A stretch of 64,000 bases of DNA from Ophthalmolycus amberensis (lineage: Eukaryota > Chordata > Actinopteri > Perciformes > Zoarcidae). The stretch lies in assembly GCA_024529925.1 (NCBI GenBank), contig JAFEUB010000065.1:124001-188000 (forward strand), given 5' to 3'. Position 1 is the first letter of the stretch. The number at the start of each line of letters is the position of its first letter. This document shows positions 49,601 to 61,600 of this stretch, piece by piece. Made by a program: the position numbers and the translations under genes. Below the pieces are notes generated by a model. The model was not told the DNA's origin. It did no database searches and saw nothing but the letters and a program-made list of their open reading frames with translations.

Positions 49601-52600
49601 AAACTTAATAAAAAGCAACCTGCGTATTAAAGTGTCTGTTTCATTGTATCAATTTGTTGTTTTTTGTCTTTTTCTTCAAAACAAAAAAAGATTTTCTGAA
49701 AAACTCTGGTTTCAAGAGTTCTAGAAGTAAGACAGAATACGGCAGGGGACCGCACTGGTACATTTTAGTTGCAACAAGTTGATTACAATGAGAAACCTGA
49801 TTTGCTCAACTTATGTACGCCGCAAAAACATATGCGCCGTACACATGCAACACTGTCAACATGAAATAATGCTCACTGATTTCTACTTTTCATGGAGCAA
49901 CGTTAAATATCGTCTCGCAGCACTCAGTAGATTCAACCCGGTGGACGTTCGGCAGCTCTCAGTTGTTGAGCGAGAGGCTGGAGTCTGGTGTGCAGCAGCA
50001 GTGAGGGGGATGTTGAGCAGAGCAGCAGTGGCTCTGTTGTTTTAATGGAGGGGTTGGTCCAGCAGAGGTATTCACATATGGGACTTATGAAACAATAGGC
50101 CCAGTGTGGAGCCCCACACTTTGCCCCTCTGGCTGCCAGAGGTCTCTAAACGAGGCTCCTTAAATAGAAACATACCTCTTTTTTTTTTTGTTGGGTGGTG
50201 GTGGATGGGGCTGGAGGGCACCGGTGGTTAAATGGTGTTTCCTGCCCTCAAAATGGTTGCACATAGGCATGGCCTGGAGTATTTGCAGATTAAAGTTACA
50301 GGATTGACACTGTTTTCCCCCGGTGAAAACAAGTTTAAACACGTTTGGGGCCAACTGGTATGGTTCGGGGAAAGGCTGAAATGCGGTGATATGCAAACGC
50401 TTCAATAATTTCCTGCAGCCATCTGGAAGTGCTTTACACCTTTTAGATTGGGTTGGAATGTATGGCCTCTGCTCGTTTTTCATTTCAAGTATTTTTAAAC
50501 TGAAAGAACCCCCCCACCAAAAAAATAAAAACTCCGGAATCTGTAGTAAGAGTTTAGTCTGGTCTGGAATGCCTCTTCCCCTCTGTGGTGCTCGGGGTTT
50601 GCCAGACAGACTGATAAACAAACAAAAATAACACTCAAAACATGTGAAAAATATAACTGACATGAAAATGACTCGATGAATTAATCTGTTTAGGCTGCAG
50701 ACAGTCGGAGGTTGTTTTCCATTGTGTAGCAGTTTCTGTCCTTTTCCACCTTTATCCACCCACCCTTAATTCAATTCACAATTTATGAGACAGAAGTGAT
50801 GAGCAGGGAACAACATACCAGCCAAAATGGATTTATTGTTTTTACTAACCCTGCGCAGAACATAACTTGAAACTAACACAACTCAACATAACATAGCAAA
50901 CCTGAGATAACGTAATGTAAACATAACATAATATGGCCTAACACAGCGTAACATAACATTATAATGCTACTACAGTAAAGTAACATAACTTGATCTGAAC
51001 CTTGACCTAAACTAACACACTGTGATAACACTCGGAGTAAGTGCCCTCAGAGAGCACGGACCTCCGCCCAGGCGGTGTTTGAACCGTTAAACAATAATGT
51101 GTGTATCTGCCCTGTGATTCGGATCTCCCCCAAAATGTAACGGGTTCTTTGCCCCGTGCTACACCCGTCCGCCAGTCGTTTTTTTTACGCAATCCTGCTG
51201 ACAAACACACAAACAAACCAGCAAACCGAACCGAAAACATAACCTCCTTAGCCGAGGTAATACACTGAAATGTAAAAAAACATAATACAGCAAACCTTAG
51301 ACAACGTAGTTTAGGTAACGTAATGTGACCTAACCTCACCTAGTGTAAAATAACACAACTACCCTAACTCATTCTCACATTATAACATACATAATGTGTC
51401 CTAACATGACCAAACGTAGCGTGCTGCAGGGATGACATATTTTTAGTCCAACAGGAAGTTAGCGTCACAGCGGTTCCCTCTACAAGAAGCCGATGGGATT
51501 GTTTCATTGTATTTTGGATTATTGCAGAAAATGAAATTTTTAGCAAGATAATCCTCACAAATGAACACCACTTCTGTTCATTTTTGCAGCACGAATGCAA
51601 TTGCCAGAAGTAAGAAGCTAACGTTTGGCTACAAACCAACCACACCACGGTCACATCAGCGCGAGTACAACAAGGCTGTGAAGGCGTGGTTACATTTAGT
51701 AGTCTCACTTGTTAGTTGCCTTTTTTAAGACACGTAAAAGCTTGTTCGTAAATAGTCGTAAAACATTTATCGTCACTGAGCGAGTTGGACATATTGTTAC
51801 AATTGCTTTGGCTCAGTTTCAACGACAGGATTTCAATCTGCAAAGCTGTTAATACACAGACTTACCAAATGTTTGCTTTTTAATTCATACGTGTGTGACT
51901 TTATATTTAAACCACTAAATCACATACAATACAGTCAATACAGCTACTTCATATCAGCACAGTTGAAATGCTTATTAAGAGAGGTACAGACCAATAAATC
52001 CATGTAAGATGTGTCTCATTCCCTTTCTTACGACTTGCTGCCACTGCAAAGCATTTTAAAATGGCATGTAAGGTTTATGCCACTGTTGACTAAGCTGTGA
52101 TTTACTGTTTTATGCTTTCCAGTTGTGCAGTATTCGCCGACAGTATTTTCAGCGCCAAAGTCTTAACACGATTAAATCCTGACTTCATTGTGAGTTACAC
52201 AGTTGTTTCATTGTTGTTTGTATTATTTTTGAGGCAACGACCATGAAGAACTCTGAGTTGATGAGAATTAGTTAGTTTGACGGCACTATTTCAAAATGGT
52301 AATGAGCTAGAAGACATCTGTAAAAGACATTTGATGTTGATTTGACAACATTTTTTGAACATAAAGTTACCTATTTTAAACCTGATGATTCCACCATGAT
52401 TGTTTACAGTGTAACGTTGTTGCGTATTTTAGCTTTTGTTTTTTTAAGAAAGAGCCCTTTGTCCAGGACAAAAAAAAATCCCCTAAAAACTGAGTTTTCC
52501 ACTTCATCAAAGTTTAATAAGTAGAGCATATGGCCCAGTGAAGTTAAGATCTAATAAAATGCAAACACACGAGCCTCCACGCATAAACACATGTACAGTC

Positions 52601-55600
52601 AATGCACGTGAAGCGTTCTGCACTCAGATCTGAGGCTGCTATCTCAGGAAATACCAGCAGAAAGATGGAGATTCTGCACAAACACAATAATTAACTCTTT
52701 GTTTTAGGTGATTTGCCAGATTAAAATCCATGTTTTTTTAAATGCCATGTACTTTTTCCTGAAAATAAAACCACGAGTCAACAGACCACCTCGCCTCTGA
52801 AGGACTTTCCTTCATTTCATTTGTAAAAAGTGGAATTAGAAAGACCGCTGCAGCCAGAGAGGTTAGATTCAACCCCGCAGAGTCATAATTCTGTGGTAAA
52901 AACATCAGCTCCGCAACAACCCAGAACCCAATCCACTTTACGTGAGGTTGTTCCTTTGTTCTTTGTGCTGCTGTCCTTGTTGACTTCACCACCTGGTTTT
53001 CCCCTTTTCGCAGGAAACTGAAGCTGGAGAAAGAGCTGGCTGGAATGCTGTGGAGGATTCGGTGGGAGGACCTTCAGTTCGAGAGCCCCAATAAATACCA
53101 CAAACGGGCCGGGAGTCGTCTCACCCTCTCGCAGGTAGAATATCTCCCCATTGCTGCATGTACAGACAAAACACAGTGAAAATGTGCAAGTGAGGTGACA
53201 GGAAACAAACGTACCAAATGGGTTCATGGCTTCTGAGAGTTACAAACTAAAGTCATCCTTATTGAAGCTGAACACCTCTTCATAATTCTCAGCTTTATAC
53301 CTTCTTTCATTCTGTCAGCGTAGCTGGCGCGGCCTCCAATGTGTGATTAACAAGTTGTTCTTCTGGAAGGTTCTGGAAGGTTACATTCCATGTCTGCCAG
53401 TGGGAGAGACTGAACACATGGGTGCCCAGCTTCCATCACACAAGACTGTATCGGTATCGAGATGTCACTGCTTTAAAATTGGACCCGCCAGGAATCGAAA
53501 ATGCTGATGTTGACATGTTTTGAAGTTTTGGAGCTTCACCCTGCTTACACGCTGTGCGCTGTGTATTAACAAGCAGTTTGAGGTTCTTCGTAGAAACAGA
53601 AAAGCTGCGGCCCTGAGAGGGTTCAAATCCTTTGCTAGTTCACACATTCCTGAAAGCTTTCCCGGCGGTTTATTGAAGGTGTTTTGTTTTTTTCTGCGGT
53701 GGCAGACTCGTATTAAATGATTGTTAAAATAAGCCCCCGTCTGGCCCCGGTCCCCACATATATGATACATCATCACGTTCTTCAAGTATCAGGTTCTGTT
53801 GTCTGAGCGGGCTAATGCACGCTCAGGTTGCGCTTTTCGACCCACACGTGCAAAGCGTTCATGAAAAGCACATGCGCACACCTTTTTCATTACTGGTTTT
53901 CCGTCCGATTCCCGGGATAATGTCCGTGTGGAAAACGCAGTCATTTTCCAGACCGATGCATTTTCCAGGGTGCCGTGTGTTGCCAACATTTGCATTCTAT
54001 ACAAAATGTGTAGCTGACTGTGCTGGCTGTCTGTATGCAGTGCGCCCACTTGATGTTGATTCACTCTGTGTTGCACTGCAGACATTTGCCCAAGGACTCC
54101 AGTTGGTGTTATAGAAAATAACTGGAAACACGTTATTTCCTCAAACATAAGCGAAAAGGGAATTTCATGTTGCAGAGAAAAGTGCTTTGGATGAGAATGT
54201 CAGTGGATGAACCCTTTTTAGGAAGCTTTGTTGCAGTGAAGCAGTTTTAAATGACCAATATTTAACCCTCTGCTCTAATCTACACACTGCTAACTGACTT
54301 CATTTCTTTCTCTTCTCACTACTCCTCACCACCGTCTCAGAGAGGCTCCAGCTACGGCTCCTTGATAACTGCCCATGGAAAATATCAGCTATTTGCAAAA
54401 ACGGGCTATTTTAAGGTAAGGCTTAGTGAGTTCTGACATTTTCAACTCCTGCGCACTCCTATCCCACCCACACATGTGCACACTCGCAGAGAAGAGCCGG
54501 AGAGCCGGAGAGGAGGGAGAAAGAGAGAGTGTGGGCGAATTTCGGTAGTTGTGTTTAATGTGAGCTGTAGAATGCGTCAATTTTCTTCTTCTTCTTCTTC
54601 TTTTTTTCTTTCTTTCTGTCTTTGTTTCCACACTCCCACCTCGGCAGTCTGGACATGGCCGTCAACTTGTTGCTGCGGTTAATTTATCCGTTTAAGATGG
54701 AGGAGGTGTGAGGAAGTGGGAGAAAAAAGAGCCCGCTGAATAATGATAATGTGTTTGGCTGTATGATGCAGGTTTTATATAAACGCTGATGTCACGCTAT
54801 ACAGCTTGAACGTCTCATGGATCATTGGGGGGCACTGATACACTTTCCATACAGGCCTGAGGTGATTAAATCTGACACCAAAGCTCAAACACAGAGAGCC
54901 TCGACAACCAAATACTGGAAAATAACCTGAAATGAGGTGTTTTTTTATTCAGCAGTCAGAAGCCAAATGCATCTGCTCTTGTACATATGGCGGCCGTCAT
55001 CAGCTCCTGACTGTATATTTCCTTTTGAATAAAAGTCACAGCTCACATGGACTCACACTCACACGTGAATTGGTTTCATATAGTCTCTGCATATACATGT
55101 ATAGCTGCTCTGAGATATTCACCTCGCTTCTTTCGGTTTCTGATCGTCACATATCAAAGCGACAGAAACAACAATTCTTCTCCAGCAGCTGAAAGAAATA
55201 GGCCCCAAATGTACCCGTATACAACCGCAATACGCTGTTCTCTCCTCTGAACGCTGCTTGAGTTCCTCTCTTCATCCTTGTTTGCACTTTTTATATTGCT
55301 GCTGTTGTATTCCGGCTTTATTTACATCTAGATCGAGGTGCATCCTTGACTGTCTTCTTAAAAAGCCTCGTATAAAGTGGACCTTACATCCTCAGACTGC
55401 ATTCATTGCTCTGTTTCTCCTCGCGCTGCACACAGGGGAACCTGGTGGCCATCAAGCATGTCAACAAGAAGAAGATAGAGCTGACCAGACAAGTTTTACT
55501 GGAACTCAAACATGTAAGTGTTCATGAAATGTCCTATAGTAGATGTATTTATCCTTCTACAGCACAGGTGTCAAACTCAAGGCCCGCCACGTCATTTTAT

Positions 55601-58600
55601 GTGGCCCGCGAATCCGCCAGCAAAAAAAAAAAAGAATTCTTGTTTTTTTGGAAAAATAATTAAAAGTTAGACTTGAAAATAAAAGTATCCCCATGGTCGA
55701 AATTATGAGATAGAAAGTTGAAATTATGAGATAGAAAGTTGAAATTATGAGATAGAAAGTTGAAATTATGAGATAGCATGTTGTCTGTGTACCGACATTA
55801 AAACTATCACAACAGGTGGACAGGAGAGGCAACAGCCCGTAAAAGCGGTTTTCCAACAATTGAAAAAGATCGACAAATAATCCCAAAATGTCCACAAAGA
55901 GAAAAATTGATGCAGAGGGAAGAAAATGTAATGAAAGATGGGAAAGCGAATACATGTTTGTGCTTCAAGGAGAAAAACGGGTCTGTCTTCTGTGTTATGA
56001 GGCAGTGTCGGTGATGAAGGATACAATTCACGTCGGCATTTTGACACCAAACACGGAGCTAAATTTAGCCTCCAAGAAAAACATCCAATTGTCCAAGAAT
56101 TAAAAGGCAGACTGCAATCACAGCAGAATATATTTATAAAAGCTACAGCCCAGTGCATGCTGAAGGTATGTGAGCAGTGCTCCGACCAGATACTGACTTT
56201 TACTAATGTCAGTTTGTGAAGAAACACCATCGCAGACCGAGTTCATGAACTAGCAGCAATCTAACAACACAGCCAGCTAAGAGACGAGCAGGTACTTGTG
56301 TTTTTAATGAACTGTTGATGAAAGCACAGACAACACGGATACAGAGCATCTATCCATGTTTATCAGACCTGACTCTCAGTGAGGCAGCTCTTGGATGTAG
56401 CTGCCATGCACAGGACGACGACAGGGAAGGAACATTAGTGATGCAGAGAGGTGACACAAACAGCTTTGAACAAAGTTAATGTAATAACTTGTGTTTGATA
56501 TTTGTCTTTGTTATTTTCTTTAATAGTTTGATCTTTGATAGAGTAATGTGGGTTTCTTAACCCTAAATTAAAATGATTTATGTTATAATAACAGAAATGT
56601 GTTTAAATATCATTTTTCATTTATATAACTGCATGTACAATATTTTTACACTTGAATAAACAATAATCAAATGCAGAGACAGTTATTTAACAATATGTTA
56701 GGGAGAAGTTAGTTATACAGTCTTACAGTTACAACCGGCCCTTTGAGGGCGACCGTGATGCTGATGTGGCCCGGAGTGAAAATGAGTTTGACACCCCTGC
56801 TCTACAGGGTTCAGAGGATTATTTTGTAACAATTCCGTCGGCTTGGTTTGATTTATGCAGCCAGAAATCACGTTACATTCTGTCCAACATACAAGACTGT
56901 ATCCTTAGACAAATGATTTGTATATTTAAAAAATGGGCAAAAAGGGCAAAATATCCTGTGGTTGAGGATGTTCTTGCAATATTATTCCTTTTTTATTTTT
57001 TTATTAGTTTGTATACACTCAGTGAAAAAGCACTAAATCATCTGCAGTAGGTCCAAAATGCAGCTGCAAGGCTTTTTTTTAATATCCCTTCACTGGTTTC
57101 CAATTACAGTTCAACAGGTCAGATTCCTCGTGAGGAATCAAATTGATTGCTCCAGATTGGCTTCCAAGGATGAAGGAATATTTGCTTTCATGGCACCTAA
57201 ACTGTCGTTCACAATCCACGCTGCTACATCTGTATTTTCTTTTCGACGTTTATTTTAAACTAAACTATTTGAATCTTCACTGTATCGCTTATTTTTCCCT
57301 CATATTATACGTTTCACCACTTTGTAACTATGTTGAGACAATGTTCTACAAATAAAGTCATTATATTATTGTAAGTACCACTCTACTATCCAATCTTTCC
57401 ACTTGTACAAAAGATACATCAGACAGCTAATACATATGCTTACTTAATATTTTCATACTAGTATGAAATATATATGTATATACACACACACACTTATATA
57501 TATATGTGAAAGGGGTTGCTCATATTGACCCCCATCGGTTCAGTTCCCCTCAGCTCTACAAAGCATGTCTGCATCTATCAGTTCATTGTTTTGGTTTTAT
57601 GACCCACAGCTTTACTGAACTCTTTTCTAAATCTCTAAAACCCCACTGTACACTAGCTGCTTATCACCAAACAGCAGACAGACGATGTAGGTGCCGAGCT
57701 GGTGAACATAGTGGAGCCTTTAGCAGCTAAAAAGAGTTGGTGGTGACCAGAAACAGAGCCAGAAGAGAATGAATATTGGACTGACGATATCAAACTCCAA
57801 ATAAAAGATAGTGTTGCCCTACGTTTGTTGAATGAGTAAATAAAAAAATGTTCGTCAGTCAGTGCTGTGCATCCATCTTCTTTCGGTGATAAAAAATCAA
57901 TCAAGTTTAGGGAAAACAATTTCAGTTGGTTCGTCAATCCACAACACAGACGCACAGAAGCTTGTATATCCGTGGTCCCCAGAGGATTCATTCTGATGTT
58001 TTTGGTGAGCACTCCACCTTTTCTCTAGTGCCACAATACGGTTGAAGTGTCAGTTGAATTTGCGGAGCTCACTCCTGCAGCCCTGAAGGGGAAGTGTTTT
58101 TCGTTTAATGACCTCACGACCTTTCCTCTCGGGACAAAGTTTAATATCTTTAGCTCTACTTCTGGCATTTCACAAAAAATACTTCCGTCCAACAGCTTTG
58201 TACTTTGGGATGTAACAATGCATCTGCTTTTTCACTCGTAGTTTAACTTGTGGTCTTTTTTTCGACAGCATTTGGCCATGAACTCCATCTGAGAGGTCGT
58301 TGGTTTGTGCTGTTGTTTCTGTGCTCAGTGTGACGAGAGTCATGCACGGAGACCTTGCGGGTGAATCGTAAAGAAACAAAATACATCTCCGTCTCAACAA
58401 GTTGTTCATTTATTCATTCACTTGAAATAAAACACCCATGAATTGACAATATTGTACTTACCACTGCAGGGGAAAGACCTTCATACAGAGTTCAATCTCT
58501 CCACCTGCTTTGCTAAGCAAGCTCCCGAAAAGGCTCAACATACTGGCATGTTACTTTTACTCAGTAGGACAGTAAAAGCTTCTTCTTTCCTTTTTTTTTA

Positions 58601-61600
58601 CCTATTTGAAGGAAGTGGGAGCTAGCTCCTAATTAGCATGTTTGGTCATGCTTGTTAACATCCTTAAACTGTCTCTTCAACATCAGCAGCAGCTGGTGAT
58701 GAAAAGGTCCCTTCGGCTGAGAAATATTTACGAGAGAGCGATAAGGAAGCTGAGGGAGAAAAATGTATGCGGTTCGGTGATGGAAACACAGAGTGGCACA
58801 GGGAAACCCGTAACTCGGAAATTTCATGGGTGCTCATGAACAAGACTGAAGCTTGTGGGAAAGATTTTTGGCCATTTCTTCACTTTTAACATTTCTTGGT
58901 CTCTAACTCACTTTAATCCGACTCAGCTCTGTATTTTTTGGTCCTTTTTTTTTTTTGTTCTTGGAGGAGAGCAGTTTAGGCGTCTTAGGGATGCCTCTGT
59001 GGTCTATCGGTCAGTCGGCAGGCACACATGGGAGAGAGGCTTCTGTCTGAGCTGGCAGTCTCTGAGACGCCCCGGGGGCCTGATCGCCTGTCAAACCTCA
59101 GCTCTTGAAAAAGCCAACCAGATGGGGGAAGAGACGGGCCTGCCAGTGGAAACTTAACCACTTGTCTTCCAGCAGTCCCCCCCCCCAACCCCCGGTGGTT
59201 CTCCTCCCCCCCCTCCACACCAGTGTGCAGCAGGGGAAATTAGGCCAAAGGGTAGGCTAACATCTCCGGAGCTATGAAACGACTAACTGCCTGCTTTCGG
59301 TGTGAGAGCGCCCGTCCCTCAGTGTGATCAAAGAAGAAAAGCACACTGTTGAAATAGTGAACACCGTTTTTTAGAAGTTTCATGCTGGCCCCAGAAAGAT
59401 TGCCCTTTTTTGTGTGCTGCTTCTGACAGGACCGAGGAGGACGTGCATGTCATTTGTTTCTATGACAGACTATTGATCCGTCTTCACCACAGACATCTCT
59501 GTTTTCATACTTTTCCTATTCAGAGTAAATTATGTTTCGTGTGATTCGTGATTATTTTCCATGTAGAGAAGTCTTACACGCTCTGCCTGCTCCGCTCTGA
59601 TATTCCTGCTCGGAACATCCTCAACGTATTCTTTTTTTCATCATCCTTCGCACACACAGGCTCATTCATAACCTCCAAGGGCAATTTATGCACATGCACA
59701 TGATTCAACAGGGTGCCCTGAGCAGGAATGCGTCTCAACACGTAGAAAAAGACACCGTGCCAGCTAGCCGAACTGCAAATAGACTATTTTGATAAACTGC
59801 TGGCAGCGTTATTCTCCAAACTTTGTATATAAATGAACCGTCAGTCCTCTCCCCCCGTCCTCTGTTTCCATGGGGTTTGGGAATGTGATGTTTGGAAAGA
59901 GTTACACTCACAGTTGCAGCGTGTTTGTGTGGTCATTTTCAGATGAGAGACGTACAGTTCAACCATCTAACCAGGTTCATCGGAGCCTGCATTGACGCTC
60001 CGAACATCTGCATCGTAACAGAGTACTGTCCCAGAGGCAGCCTGCAGGTAATGTCTTTGTGAACAAGAGCAACAACATAGCAGAGTATTTACATGTCTGC
60101 CTTAATCAGGAAATATGTGAAAGTCAAATCATCATTTCCTGAAAAAAGCCTGATGTGCCACTGTACCATCATCAACATTATTTAACAAGCTAGAATTTCT
60201 TGAAAAAGACATTTTGGAAAGACGTCCACGTCTTAAAAAAGTGTGAATTGAGTATCTTTTGGGTTATGTACGGTTGGTAGAAACAAAACAAGCAATTTCA
60301 CGGTGTCACTTTGGGCTCAGAAAAATTCAGATCAGCATTTTTCACTGTTTTACAGACTGAAACTGATGAATCAATAAAGAGAATAACTGTTAGTTGCAGC
60401 CCTGTACACGTGCCACATTGATTTTACATTATTGTTTCTTGGCTCATGACCAAACTTCACACCAAATTTCATTGAACAGGTTTTTGACTTTGTCTGAAAT
60501 CAGGAGCGAAAACATATCTTTCCATAGATAACGTGACTTCAGTAATGACTGAATGCATTGTCCTTAGTCTTCTGTACCAAAAGTAAATGTGAGAGACTTT
60601 GTCAGGTGGGAGTTTCGTACTCTGAAACAAACTCTAAAGTTGATCAGTGAATGGTGCATTAACTCATGAAAGGTGCCGCCTAATAAAATCACTGAATGAA
60701 AAGTTTCCAATATAAACCAACGAATGGACTTTTCTTGTTGCAGTACTTTGAGAGTAAACAGCTTGTAGCATAGTAAACCTCGTCAAACTGCTATTCCTGG
60801 CAGTGTTACTCTGCCCACAGAGCTCTACAGCACCAAGTGAAACCACCTTATTTAGCTTACAGCACATGGCGAGCTCACCTTTTGAAGTGTGACATGTTTT
60901 TTTATCTTTGTGTCGTATTCAATCTTTTGCGATCTGTATTTTTTGTTGTTCCAAAAGGAAGCACACAAGGCCTTAAGTGAACTTTTTCTTGGCCTGCACT
61001 CTGTGTTCCCGACCTTAAAATGGACGAGCTAAAAAACGATGGGGAAACTCAGTTCTTTGTCACTCACACTTCGAGAGAAACGTCTGTGTCAAAGGCAGAT
61101 TTGCTGCTACTGCTGTGGCTGGACGTCAAAGCATGGACCTGGGTTCCAGTAACTGCTCGGCTGCAGGGCATTTGAGGGTTACGTCCTGAAGGGGCTAAAT
61201 ATGTGAACCTGAGGGTGAAAACGAAAGGTATCTGGACTGATGGTGGTTCTGTATTTAGTCCCAGAATATACGCTGGGGCTAGCCTGGTTGCTGAGAGGCT
61301 CTTGGAAGTTTAAAAGACAAAGCAGAAACTACAATTTATTTATGTATGTAAAAATATTCTGCTCCATTTATGACTTGTTTTTGTTTTCCAGGACATTTTG
61401 GAGAATGAGAGCATCAACCTGGACTGGATGTTCCGCTACTCGCTGATCAATGACATAGTGAAGGTAAGTGACTGAAGTCAAGGGCAGGACAATCCATTTA
61501 TATAATGTTTTTGTACAAATGTTGGCAAAGTGGTTGCTTTTCAATGTTAAATGAGATGCTTTGTGTGTTAAAGACTGAAAAAAATGTCTGTGTTGCCATG

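Larger units (their letters stand above)
46370..53013 (+). other. npr2 intron 7
   Basis: A 6.6-kb intron between the transmembrane and juxtamembrane exons. It carries several repeats (separate entries) and an unexplained 199-codon minus-strand open frame at 50,160-50,759. I recognise no additional exon. Confidence 0.8.
55563..56799 (+). mobile_element. Internally deleted hAT transposon (Charlie-like)
   Basis: A 1,237-bp element in npr2 intron 10. The left end CACAGGTGTCAAACTCAAGG pairs with the right end ATGAGTTTGACACCCCTG, the CAGGGGTGTCAAACTCA type. The flanks TTCTACAG (55,555-55,562) and CTCTACAG (56,800-56,807) form an 8-bp target duplication with one mismatch. Inside are GTGGCCCGC-type subterminal motifs, a 21-bp tandem repeat and the start of a transposase gene. 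The catalytic and hAT dimerisation regions are missing, so it cannot move itself. Confidence 0.9.
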
